Shown here: one piece after another, positions 1 to 14,751 of the stretch | Position numbering within the stretch: position 1 is the stretch's first letter | Layout: the number at the start of each line of letters is the position of its first letter | DNA from: Temnopleurus reevesii | Taxonomy: Eukaryota > Echinodermata > Echinoidea > Temnopleuroida > Temnopleuridae | Assembly (NCBI GenBank): GCA_036244855.1 | Contig: BQKZ01001291.1 | Span: 12,220-76,219, forward strand | Direction of reading: 5' to 3' | Length of the DNA stretch: 64,000 nt | The notes under the pieces: generated by a model | What the model was told of the DNA's origin: nothing | The model's database searches: none | The model's input: the letters and a program-made list of their open reading frames with translations, nothing else | Program-made: the position numbers and the translations under genes

Positions 1-101
1 AATTTTTACAGTATGTCATCTGAGTTTGCAGCACCTTTCTTGAAATTCCGTTTTTTGTAACTCATTGCCAAATGATATCCATGAATCATATTATTTTGTT
101 A

Positions 102-290
102 TAACACGATGTAATCTACTTCCAGAAAATCAAGTTGAATGCCAATTCAATGCTCGTTTGTAATGTACCTGTATGTTATTGAAATCGGATCTTGATGGTA
201 ATTGTTGTGTCCACACAATTCAATACACGGTTAGTCAAATCTTTGTCCTATGACCCACTATATTTTGTGGAAATAGATTATACCATATTG
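102..290 (+). mobile_element. MITE family B copy 1
   Basis: Degenerate member of a ~178-bp family with ends AACACGATATAAACTATTTC. Recognised by AATGCTCGTTTGTAATG, TTGTTGTGTCCACACA and a GGAAATAGATTATACC end. The orientation is the one I call forward. It lies in the intron after exon 14. Confidence 0.6.
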
Positions 291-524
291 CTTGAAGGTT
301 TTACTCGTGGATGAATGATGAGAAGAAGGCTTCATAGTACAACGAGTTATCTTTCTTGGACTCAGAGATGTGAGTGGTCCTGAAAAGGACCTACCCACCC
401 TCGATATTTTGATGGGCATGTTCTCATCGTTTTCATAACATGTATTCTATTTCTATTGTTGTACATGTATACTGAAGAAAATCAAATCAAGATCAAATAA
501 AAATCAAAGAATAATCTTTCTCAC

Positions 525-682
525 CACGATGACTTCTGTGTTGAGGGCAGCATTGTCCTTCAAATTCACACTGTATTGGTTGGTTTGATTATCAAAGTAT
601 TGGCTCGGAAGAAATTCTGGTAGGTTGTCGTCCACATCACCGATGAGGATCTCGACCGTTAGTTGCGCATATGGTTGAAACT
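525..682 (-). CDS. PCDH15: PCDH15 coding exon 14: EC4-EC5 linker
   Basis: 158 nt, entering in phase 1 and leaving in phase 0. It encodes EFQPYAQLTVEILIGDVDDN and then LPEFLPSQYFDN and onward to NTEVIV (residues 478-530). DVDDNLPEF is a near-canonical DxNDNxPxF motif that ends EC4; QYSVNLKDNAALNTEV opens EC5. The acceptor is TTTTCTACCAG (the next AG, 2 nt on, would break the frame). The donor is GTG/GTGAGA. The following exon is not in the window. Confidence 0.9.
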
Positions 683-3600
683 CTGGTAGAAAAGTAATGA
701 TCATAGTTATATTATTGAATTAGAAATGCATATTTTTCCATTTTTTCATTAACCCTTGCAGCAAAGGCATGTAATATAAACCAAGTTTGCAATCATCAAT
801 CACAAACATTAGTACATGATTTGCCATAGTCTTATGATTGATCGGAAATCTTTATGTTGATGGGCCCAGATGTCTTTATTACCAGAATGAACTTCAAACT
901 GATGGAGAAAGTAAAGAGAAAATACAGGAATAATCTTTATTTTTTTAGCTTGATTATTAAGGATACTGGAATATAAAGCTTCTGACATAGTTTCAAGGAG
1001 AGCAATTATATCTTTTGGTAGGATCATGCTACATAAAAGAACATTTGAAATAAAGCTACATTGTAAATTCAGCCTGTATTTCACCTTCAAAAATATCCAA
1101 AATACAAAGAAAATTATGATTTAGTAGTACTGTTCAGAATTGCTAATCCCATCTGTACCAAATTGAGATGTAAGAAGCTGATTTCCTTTATCATCCATAT
1201 AGCCAATGTCCACCTAGATATAAAGAACTCTTTCTAATCTCTGTGAAGGAAATTTCTTTCTATCACATCCATTTACATACATACAAAAAATTTCCTTTCC
1301 AGGTTTAGTATAATCATCATAATTTTATTTACTTATAGGCAAACTTGAGCCATGTTCATAAGACATCATATTTGGAACATTATATCATAAAGGTCTGGAA
1401 AATTGATTTTAAAAGTGAAATTAAACTTACCACTGTACTGTCCTGATGTATTTGGATACATTGCAATTATCTGAAAGAAAACATGGAAAGGGAACATTTA
1501 ACATAAAACATGAAGGATGAATTGATACAACAGTGAAGTTGTCTAATGTATCAGTTTCACACATGAGACATGAAATTAAACCTTTGCCTAAACTTCGCTA
1601 AAGGCAGAAATTTATGGAAGCCTTCTACCTATCTCTACTACCATACAATAGAATACGATTTGCCGGTCACTGCTACATGTATGTAGTCAAAATGAGATAA
1701 TTTCTATCATACTTCTATATCACTTCAGTCAAAATAGACAAGGAAGGAAATTATGGGGGACCTGGGGGACTAACTAACTTGAAATCCCCCCCCCCCCCGA
1801 AGGGCAGACAGGAAAAACGGTCCAAAGCTATTAAAAAGACTACCAAATGAGCATATAATTTCTATAAATTTCTGGAAATACACCAAATGCGACTGTATTG
1901 AATGTTATCACACACACTGTAATCATTCTCACACATGAGTGATAACAATTGTTGCATGATGTCTCTCTCTCCATTAGACTTGCTCAAATATGTACCCATA
2001 GCAAAGGGGAACAATTGACATATAGGCACTAACTTATTTTGAGTCACTTATTGGGTGCTGCTATGAAGTTGCAACTAAATATCACAAATACCCTACAAAT
2101 CAGTTGCAAATTAGAATGCACATTACACACTGTCCATGCGTTTGACAAGACAATATATGTTTTTGATTGGCGATTGATCAACTGATCAACTGATCAACTG
2201 CAATTTGCAAATGATCACAACTTTCTAGCAACATCCCCTTAGTGTAATTGCAACTTACAGACAGATTCAAGCTTGACTGAGTTTCAGCATCTAACGGACC
2301 ACTGGATTGGCCATTATAAGCGAGATACACTCCGTTAGTCCCCATGTGATTGAAAGTGAATTGACCGGACTCGTCACTCAACATGTACGTCACACCAGCA
2401 TCTTCACCCTATTAGAATAATATAAATGATAATAACAATAATAATAATACTATCTGCGACGTGCTATAAAATGATGATAGTAATATAAATAACTATAAAA
2501 AATAATACATCAAATTTACTAAGGTTGGTCTTTCCAGTTTTTCGAACTGTTCTTCCAGCAAGCCCTGCAATAACATAGAGCTTAAACAGGCACTTACAGC
2601 GAAACACTTTCATCTGCTTATGGCAGTTGCCAAAAATTGAATGTTTACAAAAAATCAACTGAGGGAAATTGTTATCTATGTTTGCTTTTTTTTAATGTAG
2701 TTCAATACAAATTTGGAGTAATATTGCATTTCTAATTTGTTTTTAATTTTCATCTTTAAAAATATGTTATTACGGTGTTACCCCTAAAGGGAAATTTCTG
2801 ATGACAGCAGAGATAGAGGAGAGGATGACTTGTCCGCAAATACAGGGATCCAAACAAAGATATTTCGCCATAAAATAACAAACAAAATCTTACTTACTGC
2901 ATCAAGATCTGGATCTGTTGCTCTGATGGTTAAGGGTGTGTTTCCATTCCTCTCGCTTGTCACTTGCATTCCTTGGACGGCATTTTCTGTGATGTATCCT
3001 ACTAGCGTAGCAACAGGAAAGCTCAGAGGGAAGTTGTTGATCGGTGTAATCTCAATGATCACTGTTGCGTTGCCACTGCGAGAACCTTTGGTGGCCTGCA
3101 AGAGGAGAACACATTGATAATGGCATGACAGCTTACAGGAAAATTGCTATTTGAAAAGAATGTCCATTGCAAGAACCTTTGGTGGCTTGTGCGCAAGGAG
3201 AACACACTGATCAATTTCAAATGATAGTACAGGTAAATTGTTGATTGGTACGATTACTGTAATCAATGTTGCATTGCAACTATGAGAAAATTTGGGGCCT
3301 TCAAATGGAGAACAGACTGACAGCGGCAGGCCCGAAAGCTTATAGAGGGAATTTGTTGATTGATAATCTCGATCATCACCAAAACATTGCCACTGTAAGA
3401 AATATTGGTGGCCTGTGCGCGGGGAGAACACACTGATTAATGTCAAATTATATATTAAAAGGTAAATTAATGATTGGTGAAATTATTGTAATCAGTGTTG
3501 TATTACCACTATGAGAACATTGGTGAGCTGCAAATGGAGAATATATTGGTAGCGGCAGAAAAGCTTTGAGGAAAATTGCTGATAGACAATCTCAACGATC

Positions 3601-6600
3601 ACTGTCGCACTGCCACTGCAAGAACGTTTGGCGGACAGTGACAGGATAACAGATTGCTTGATTTCAAATTATAGAGGCAAGAGAGGTGAGAGGGAAATTT
3701 TTAGATGGTTGTGACCTCCATAATAACCATTGTATTGCGACTGAGATAGTAGAATCATTGATCAATTCAGAAAAGTTAAATGAAGCCGAGTGTTCAGCAG
3801 AGACACAAGATAAACTATTTCCGTAAAATAAAATGGTTAATGGAATAATAGATCCGTATACCATATACTCAACTGTGCGAATACAACAATCACAAGCTGG
3901 TTTCAATTTCGATAGCATTACAAAGGAGCATTGATTTGGCATTGGAATTAATTTTATGGACATAGATTAAACCATGTTCAGAGGAAAATCTGAAATATTC
4001 ACTTACTCCAACGTAGATGACAAAACTGCTATACTCAGAATGTCGAACCGGTTGAAGTAGTGTAACATCCCCCGTCATTGGATTGATGGAGAAATAAGAT
4101 GCATAGTTTGGAGGTCTCCCTGTAAAAACATAATCATAATAATAAGACAGTTTTTGTATAATAACAATAATAGTGAACGGCTTTTATACAGCGCTAATCA
4201 ACTCTTCATGAGAATTCCCTAAGCACTCTACAATTGCAGCATTATTACCCTGGCTTTAGCAGTGCAGCTACTATGCTATGTAGTGCATTATACCTTAAAG
4301 GAACGGTCTCAGTGTGCTTAAATGAAACAGTTATAGAAAAAGAAGAAAAAGTAATGTTATGTAACAATACAAGGAAAAAGGCCATTACATTATTGTATAA
4401 GATAAAATTTTCGCTGGGTTTTGTTTTCGTTAATTTGGCGACCATAAATTACCTAAAATTCAACTCACTACATGAGGCTTAGGGGTCGTAACACCTGCAG
4501 GGCCGGGTGCTGGTTCAAATACGGTATGAAATAACATAAATGATGATAATTAGATCATTTATATAGGGCAGTAACAATATGAATATACTCTACTGCACTG
4601 TAGTACTGCAAAACATCAAATTTCTGTTGCTTGATTAGAATCAGCTTTATAGCCTAGGTATTGCCGATATATTGGTGAGCCCTTGAATCCTAATCATCAA
4701 TCTTCTATTTCAATCTTTTATAACAAGATTCATCTTTACTATAGTGACAGTGGTGATATAAATTTGTTGTTGTTGTTAAAGTACTTCATGCTTTACTTTA
4801 AAACATCTTCATTGTGATTTTTTACAGTTTTCATTCCAAAAGGTTTGCAGTTGCACCAAGTAGTGTAGGGTTAATTTGATGTGCAGAAGTGATTAACAAC
4901 TCACCTCCTGTGAATGAGTATGTTACATCTTGCGGATCCACAGTGCCGCCAGAACTATTGACGACCATTATCTGATTTGGGGAGAACTGTAAAGGGCTTA
5001 ATCTTGGCTGCCGGGTGAAAAGAGAGAAAGAAAAAGAATACATTTCTGAATAATTTGATGATGCGTTCACTTCCTATTTGCTTTAAAAAGATCCGTTTAT
5101 ATCCTCTCAATGATTAAAGACATTGTCACACATTAAGAATTTATGTCACACATTAAGATTAAGATGAAAGCAGCATGTCCATTGTGCCCCAAAACTTGAA
5201 TCTCTTGACAACGATTTATTCAGAATTCAAAATGTATGGAACGGATAGCATCTGTGGCACACATATCAATCAAATTTGAAGGAATTCTATCAAGACATGC
5301 ACTCATTATTAGCGGAACAGACATGACAAAGCAGTGGAGTTAGTTATAAATTAAACAAATAATTAAATGCTTTCTCCAGTATATTAGGGACCTACATGTA
5401 CATTCACATCTACAGGCCTAGGAAAGATGATACAGTTTATAACAACAGAAAAACACAAACAAAACTTCAGAGTTCAGAGTTTACATGGTGTGGTGAAAAA
5501 CTATAAAGTAGAATAGAGGTATCAAACACTTTTTAAAATTAGCTCTGAAAGAAAAATTTACTCCATACTATTAACATACGGCTTTCTTAGTGTACTGTCC
5601 TCAGCACGAAACGTAACACCAATAAATTCACTCTTTGGACACAAGAAATTCACAGTTCATACTTTTATTTGTGTGTTCCTTTTGTACAACGCAATGTTGC
5701 GATATCCGGTGACCCCGGTGACCTTGTTTATGTAAATGAATGACTGCATATAATCTGCATACATTAATAATAACAATAATACATAACATTTATTAGGCAC
5801 TAAATACGGATTCAATTCAATTCAATTCAATTCATTTATTTTCACTTCATCAGAAATAATACAAAGTATAATGAACATTTACAACAACAACAAAAAGTTG
5901 AATAAAACTCTGTATAACAAAAATATAATGAACATAACATTGACAAATATTGTACAAAGCAGTTAACATACAAAGCTTTCTATGTGCCCAGTATTCTGAT
6001 AATTAACACTTAGGTGATTTTGTTCGCATTTTTGTACAAGTACACTGTCTATGGGAACTGTTTTTGTGTATAAACTCAGGGAGTAAACACAATAGCCAGA
6101 GCATGCTTTCCATTGTTTGCAGTGCCTATAAGCTCGTGACTTGATCTGTCTATTCCCTAACTTCAAAGTTAATGCAACACGGAAAGGGTTAACTGGTCAA
6201 TTAAGTGAAGAAAAAGAGGAGGAAAAAATAGTACACATTACACTTAATAGCAATGAAAACCTTATAAAAATAAAGTTTATGAAAAGAAAAAGTCGAGAGA
6301 GGAAAATATGCGAATGAACTCACTGTTTTCTCCTGAGTGGTTGTCCTGTATGTGACATCTGTACATATACTCAAGTTGCAACCAACGAAGAATGGAGGTA
6401 AATCATCCGCATCTAGCACATTCACCGTCAACGTGGTTGTTGCCGTTTTAGAGATGTTACCGGTCGGATTGTCCTGCAAATTAAAATGATTTTTTAAATA
6501 TTGCTCATCTCAGAGTAATGAATATAAGCATATTTACAGACATAAACCCAGGATAAAAACTTCAGAAGTTGCAGTTAAGTTTGAACAGCACCCCCTTAGA

Positions 6601-6853
6601 GTGTAACAGGGGACAAAATCTTGACATGAAACTGATGACGTTCGGCGGATCTGGATGTTCTGATTTGACAAGATACCATCCATTATCGTTTTTTGAACTC
6701 ATCTTCAGTTGTACTGAGATACGTTTCTGGAACCTACATGTATTCCAGGACAGTTGTCGTTCAAGGACTGTCCTCGACTGAAGGTACATCCACAGTAACG
6801 TAGTAACTTTTTTCGGCTTTGGCTCTCAGTCTACACTATAAACCTACATGCCA

Positions 6854-6910
<57 letters not shown>

Positions 6911-9900
6911 CATACATACATGTATGTACTAGCAGACGTGTCTTATCAGCCACCTGTCTATAGTGGCCACCTAAGTTGATTCCCTCCATGTGGACACGTG
7001 TGTTACAGAACCTGTCTATAGTTATCACCTGTCTACAGTGGCTAACTAAATTGGTTCCCTCCAGATGGACATGTGTGTTATAGAACCTGTCTATATAATA
7101 GTGATCACCTGTCTACAGTGGCTGCTTTTTCTGTTTCCCTTGGGTGGCCATTGTAGACAGGTTTGACTCAACACGATATAAACTATTTCCGCAAAATAAA
7201 GTGGCTCATGGGCAATAGAGCTATACGCCATGTATTGAACTGTGTGGACACAACAAGCTTGTTATGATTTGAATGGCATTACAAAGAAGCATCGGATTGG
7301 CGTTTGATTTAATTTTACGGAAATAATTTATATCATATTCTGTGTGACAACTATTCTCACCTTAGCCTCAATCAAGACTATCCACTGCTGCTTCTTCTCA
7401 AAGTCCAGTTTCTTTACTAATGTCACCTCTGGTTTCCCAGTGTTGGGAATGGCGAAAGTCTCATTCGATGTCTGCAAAACAGAACAAAATATAATTACAG
7501 ACCTGTATAAAGCTAAGAACTGAAAGAGTTATGACATTATATGTTGTGCTTTTAACAGTGATTTGGTTTTTTTTTACTATCTATTAGTGTTGAGTTACTG
7601 AAATGTTTTTTTTTAATCTATGATATAAATTTTAAAAAAAATGCTTTATTGTAACGTAAAAGTTTAAAATTTAATTTCACTGCTGCAAAAAAAATATTCT
7701 CTTGAACAAAAAATACAATTCTCATAGATATTTATGAATCCTGATATCTATGTGCCTATGTAACTTTTTCTATGCATGTTTACATTCCTTTGTCGGTCGC
7801 CGCCCCCTGAATTGTAGATAGGTTATACAGCCTGATGTGAGATAAGTGTTTTTAAAGGAAACCAAACCCTGGAATTATTGTGCTCTCATTGAATGAAGTA
7901 AAATCAGAGGAACAAACTGTGAAAATTTGAGCAAAATCGGACAACTCATTCCAAAGTTATAAATTTTCAAAGTTACAGAGATATGACGATCCCATAAAGT
8001 CGTTCTTAAAGTCTTTTGTAACTTCGTGCTTTTCAACACAGATATAAAGAACCATCTGCAATAGTAAGGTATTTTTGGTGGTCCCAAGCATCTTGTTAAT
8101 ATGTATTTCCAATGTAAAAGCACAATGTATGTAGCTCTAACGTACCAACAACACGAAAGGTTTATGTCGTGTGGAACTCTTTCCAGCATTTAACCCATTC
8201 AGGACAGGAGTTATTTTACAACAAATTCAATCAATATTCCTTTCCTAAATTGGCAACACTAACATTTAAAATTCTCTTTTTATAATGTTTCAATTAAGAA
8301 TTATGTTACCATATGGAATCTTTATCAAGAAGTGTGTGAAAAAGTTAAAAGTTGCCAATTTGCGTGGAAAATGGGGATTTTCAAATGATTTCTGTGTTGC
8401 CAATTTCAGGATTTATGACCATTTTAGTGATTATTTTCATTAAAAAAATTCTCTGCATCCAGCGACAAATGATGATAGAATGAAAATGGACAGAACTACA
8501 ATAGTGTAGATTTTTTCTCTTTCTGCTCATACATCAGATATTTAGAGCACTACATCAAAAGTTATTGGACCAAAACACAAAACATGTTCTATCGTCATGA
8601 AAGGGTTAACATAAATAGATAAATAAGTGAATTACCGGGTCACCGGGGTAGTAAAGAACACTGTATTCTATCAGTCCATAGACGTTCACGCCGTCAGAAT
8701 CGTTTGCCTTGATTCCGTCAAACACGATGCTGCCACTGGGCAATGCCTGTTCAACAAAGAAAAAATATTGTGATTTATAAATGCATATAATTGAATTGAA
8801 GTGCACATTTCAATATTTATTTCCTTTTCAAAGACATAATCAACATATAAATACAAGATAACAATGTTACACAATCAACGAGGTGAAAACCCTGTAAGCA
8901 ATGCTTGAATATTCATTATTCATTATTCCTTGTATTTTCAACAATTTTAAAGGAATTAATTAAATGATTTTTGTGTTGGGTAGATATATAATAGATATAA
9001 TTGCCTTATCCCAACATGGGTGAACACTGATTGACAGTGCTTTACCGCGATGCTGTGAAAAAAATTACACGTATCGAGCCCGCCACTTCCATTGGCTATT
9101 GATGCTCTAACGGTAAGACACCTGTCTAGTCATCAGGATATCATGGGTTTAATTCCTACACGAGAATGCCCGTGAATTTTTTTCAAAGCATCTTAGTAAA
9201 GTAAAGTCAATGAGTATTATACACCTTGCTTGTTCACGTAATATGAGAAATATCACCATTCTGGTTCTATATTTCATGAGGCTGCAGGAAGAATGGAATA
9301 TTTCCCATATTACATAAGAACAAGCAGGTTGCAACGACTTTATCTCTTAAAGTGGAACTTGGTACTGGTGTGTGCTTGTATGCGCGTGGCCAAATTGTCA
9401 CACCTTGTAATTTTCAAGGGATACAGTACCATATCACTTGGTTATATAAAATCACAAATTGAACAATCAGATTGAAGAATGAGACCGCACCAAGTGATAA
9501 TCATCCATGTTGGGATAAGGCAAGAATTATCTTAGTTAATTTCCCACCTCTATCGTCCTTTGCAAGTATCAAATTAAAGGAAATCTGAGGCCAACAAATA
9601 ATTTGCTAGTTTGTAGTATACATGAAAGTAATCCCGATAAACATTCCATGACATTGAAAAGGTGTTTAGTTTTCCAAATATTGAATTCTTAACCCTAATC
9701 CCATTGGGCTTTTTCAATCACATATGTTTCGAAAGCATGTAGCGCCTGAACCGCATACCCGATCATCGAAAATTTGGTCTCAAATGTTACGCGAGACTTG
9801 AATAAAAAACTAATTTCAGACTTCTCGCGAGAATTGTTGAAGGTAGGAGGACCTAAAAAGCGCCCCCCCCCCCCTATGATCAGGGTGAAACTGATCAATT

Positions 9901-12345
9901 CTCATGAACAATCAAAAGACAACTGGCAGGAACACTACAGTGTAATTCACACAGGAAAACAATGGGATGGACACACAAAAAAATGCGCGTGTATAGCTGC
10001 AAGGCTCACAAGACACAAGGAGCCTAATTGAGACTTACGGAGTCCAAATTTGATCACCAACTAGCCGTTTATATGCTTTTAACTCCGTAACTACATGTAG
10101 TAATCCACATCATGTCAGAAAAAGTAATTTTGGGTTAATTTTATGCATTTCTGGCAATATACAAATTATAAATCTTTTTTACCCCAGATACACTTTAAGC
10201 CACAACCTCTGGTGAAAAGTTGGAGGTAAATTTGCATAAGCCCCGATCAAATATGGGCCCCGGAAGCAACAAGATTCAACACGACTCTTTGTTCTGAGGC
10301 AGTTAACTGTGAAATAACAAAGAGTTGTGTTGAATCGTGTTGCTTCCGCGCCTTTATATGACTGGGGCCTCTATGTTTATGGTGCCCCAAAGAAAACTCC
10401 AGATACTCTTTAGGCCACAAACTTTGGTGAAAAGTTGGAGGTAAACTTGCTTACCTCGGAGACTTGGACAGTGTATGGTGCCCCAAAGAAAACAGGTGCA
10501 TTGTCGTTCACGTCTTCCACTTTAATTTCTATATAATATTTCCAGGTACTCTGTGCATTTGGAAAAAAAATAAAATCACAGCAAAGATTAAAGGGGAACC
10601 ACCCCCTGGAATTATCATGCTCTCATTGAACGAAGAAAAATCAGATGAACAAACTGTAAAAATTTGAGCAAAATTGGACAACTCGTTCAAAAGTTACAAA
10701 TTTACAAAGTCACAGAGATATGACAATCCCTATCTCTGATGGAGATCCGTGCGATCGGCAAATTTGAAGGAATCTGTGACGTCATGTCAGACAACCCCTC
10801 ATTCACTCCACAGTATACAAAATTTTAGAATAACATGCAGTCATTCATGAGAATGACTGCATGTAAACCACATATGAGGCTCGTCGCGACAAAAGGGCCC
10901 TTAAGCTGTTTACGCGTACGCGGTAAAACTCTGCGCGGTGGCGTGACGTCACAATGAGCTGAACAGGAGAATGGAAAAAGCTAGGTTTAGTACCCAGGCG
11001 TAATGCTAAATAAATCTCAGAACATTACGGTAGAAATCAGAATCATGTAACGGTTCACAAGCTCCTTCTTTATGTTATTTGTAATAAAACTCACAACCGT
11101 GTAAACTTTATTCGAATAAACTTTTGTGCCAAGAGAGTTAAAATATCAGAGAGAAAAAAAATGAGAAAGAGTTGAGGAGTTGAAATCATTTGAGTGGTCC
11201 AAAAATGAGAATTGTGTTAGATCTATCCTCACTCTAGATATAAACAGCATGATAAAACGGTCAGTTTTTTTTTGTGTCGCCTTCGTTTCAAGACCTTCAT
11301 TTCCTAATACCAATTTCCCGCTGATATTATCACTAGCATTATTGCTATCTGTATTATTGTCGTTCATCATTTCTAGTGATTGTAAAGTATCATTATGTTT
11401 ATCGTTGTTAATGTACATAATTATCTTTAGATGGAGAGGGCCATGCAGTTCAGGGAAGAGAATTTAAAAAATATATTTTTGAACCAAACTCCGAATGATA
11501 ATCTTTTTTCAGCATCAAACTGTATCCGTTAAAATCAGCTCTCATGGAGAAAGGGAGAGAGAAAGTGAGAGAATGGGAGGCAAATAGTTTCCTAGCCCGA
11601 AATTAAGGCCAAAAAAAAAGCGGTGATGTCGGGAGTGATTTTAGGTTTCCACCATTAAACCGAATAAAATACTAAACCAATGTATTAAGAAATCTTCCTT
11701 GTAAATAAAGCAGCACCAAACAAGATGCTTAAAAATAATGTTCTTGCCCATTTTTTTCCTTGTAACTTTGAAACAAATTGCACAAATGAGTGAAGCCAAC
11801 AAGTTGATTTTTGAATTGTTAAACGAAGAGTCCATCTTAAAATAGTACATCTTCAACAGGAGCAGAAAAAATCAAATGAACAGAAAAAAAGGTTTGAGAA
11901 AAATCATACAGCTAATGAAAACTCCTGATGAAGATGTTTTCAGTAGACTCTTCTTTTAATGTCATAGTGGCATGCGTAGCAATTTGTTTGTTGATGAATG
12001 AACTCACCTTTCAAATCTTTACAAATCTTTTTATTTTGATAAACAGTTCTATATTCATCAAACTGGGAAAGCATTATTTGAAGAAAAACGATGTTGAAAA
12101 GATGACAGTTCTCTGCAAATTAACTAAAAATGTGTAATGATTTTTAATGCATATTAATTGGTAAAACGATCTCACGAGGAACTACCCTGACAGGAAACCA
12201 AAATTAGGAAATTCTGATTAATGAAAGAAAATATGCAAAGAGCTTTTAGTTTCTCGATTTGAAACCGTTATTGGTTTTAAATTTGTCTTTATTTAACTTT
12301 CATTCTTTTCTTTGAATATTTTTACTCAAAGTTTGATCAGTCATG

Positions 12346-12380
<35 letters not shown>

Positions 12381-13816
12381 TCTCTTTCTCTCTCTCTGTT
12401 TCTCTTTCTCTCTCTTTCTTTCTCTCTCTCTCTCTCTCACTTCATTATTTCCCGGTCTCGAAGGGTATTTTTGATAGCCTTTCCACTGTCTAAAGTGTTT
12501 TTAAAATCACTCAAAGGTCATCTAAAATAAACATATTTAGCATAACGCCTTGTATGAAACCTAGGCGTTTCCAATTCTCATGTTCAGCTCATTGTGACGT
12601 CACGCTACCGCGCAGCGTTATACCGCGTACGCGTAAACAGCTTAAGGGCCCTTTTGTCGCGACGAGCCTCATATAGGAACACACCTTTATGGTTAGAGAG
12701 CACTTGAAAGTTAATCTCAATTAACACTGAACCCAAGATAATTAACACTGAATGATTTCTATAATAATTGAAAACATATACAATGGAACTTCCTTATAAC
12801 AAGGTCCTTGGGATCATAAAAATAACTTGTTATGATAAGTTTCTCATATTTGGAATGAAAAATAAAATATAAAGTCTGGGACCAGCAAAATCCCCATCTT
12901 ATGTAAGTGTTTGAATATATTTACAAATTCACTTTTCATGAAATTCAAACAGCATCTTACAAATAGTATAGCAGAATACATTGCAGAAAAACAAATGCAA
13001 AGAAATAAAAAATTGAGAGTACATGTAAAAAGTAAGCATGCAAAGACAATAGTTACATATCAACAGAACAGATAACTACAAGAATTATAATGAGATTCTA
13101 CTGTAGTTTAAATTAAATTTTCTACAATAGTTTATTGATCACTTACTGTAGCTTGGCAATTTAATACTAATGAGATGATACGTGTTCCAATAGGAGGCTG
13201 TAGAGATGAAAAAATAGAGAACAATAGCATTGCGGTGTAGAGGTTCTGACTTCTTTCATTAAAATAAGAGGGTCACTGGTTCAAGTCCCACACATGATGA
13301 TAATTTTCTTAACAAGAAATTCCACCACAATAATTGGTACATAAACATCATGATCCTCCTCCTTGTTGTCTTCATCATTCATCATCCTCATTATACTAAA
13401 TCATCATCATCAACAACGTAAGAAAAAATAATTTATATGTTACCGATGCTATCAAATGAAGATATGAAACTACCCTACCATCACAATCATCAATCACCAC
13501 AAGCATATCACTACCATCAACATCAATATTATCTTCACCACTAGTATTATTACCACCAAAACATTACCCGCATCACTCTCACCACCACTATCATAAAAAT
13601 TCACCATCACTTCCTCTATCATCATTATCACCATCATCATCATCACTCTCATCATTACCATGATCATTGCCATCCCCATCACCACCACCATCATCATCAA
13701 TTATCATAAGCATCATCATCATTGTCATCATTGCCCTAATCATTGTCATTACCATCATCATCATCATCATCATCATTACCTCTATCATCATCATCATCGT
13801 CGTCGTCGTCGTCATC

Positions 13817-13848
<32 letters not shown>

Positions 13849-14382
13849 TACCATCATCATCAACATCATTATAATTACCATCATCGCCATCATCATCATC
13901 ATCATTTTATCTTCATCATCAACATTCGCCATTATTGCTATCTTCCACATCATCCCCATCATTAATATTATAATCATCATCAACAGCATCAGTGATCAAA
14001 ACCATCTTGCTATCTTATAAAGATATGAAACTATCCTGAATCAATCAGAATCATGTTGGGTATCATTCAAACCACAATGACTGGTATACCATAAACATCC
14101 TGATCCTCCTCCTTTTTGTCATCATCATTCATTATCCCCATTGTATTATATCATCACCACCAACAACATAAGAAAAACAAATCATTTTATATATGTTACT
14201 GATGCTATCAAGTGTAGATATGAAACTACCCTACCATCACAATCATCAATCACCACAAGCATATCACTACCATCAACATCAATATTATCTTCACCACTAG
14301 TATTTTTACCACCAAAACATTACCCTCATCACTCTCACCACCACTATCATAAAAATTCACCATCACTTCCTCTATCATCATT

Positions 14383-14416
<34 letters not shown>

Positions 14417-14720
14417 CCATCACCATCATCATCACTCCCATTATCATCACCATCATCATCATCATCACTCTCATCATTACCATCATCATTGCCATCCCCA
14501 TCACCACTATCATCATCATCATTATTATTATCATCAGCATCATCATCATTGTCATCACCCTCATCTCCATCATCATCACCAGCACCATTACTATCGTCAT
14601 TAGCATCACCATCATCATTGTCATCACCATCATCATCATCACCCTCGCCACCATCATCACTCTCATCATTTCCATCAACATCATCATCATAATTGTCACC
14701 ACCATCATCATTATCATCAC

Positions 14721-14751
<31 letters not shown>

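Noticed and set aside
2464..2658. Possible extra cadherin exon with CKCLF
   Set aside because: Exons 11 and 12 already join in frame as DPDLDA-GEDAGV; this frame has no cadherin pattern.
12312..12530. Leu/Ser-rich frame
   Set aside because: Translation of a CT dinucleotide repeat.
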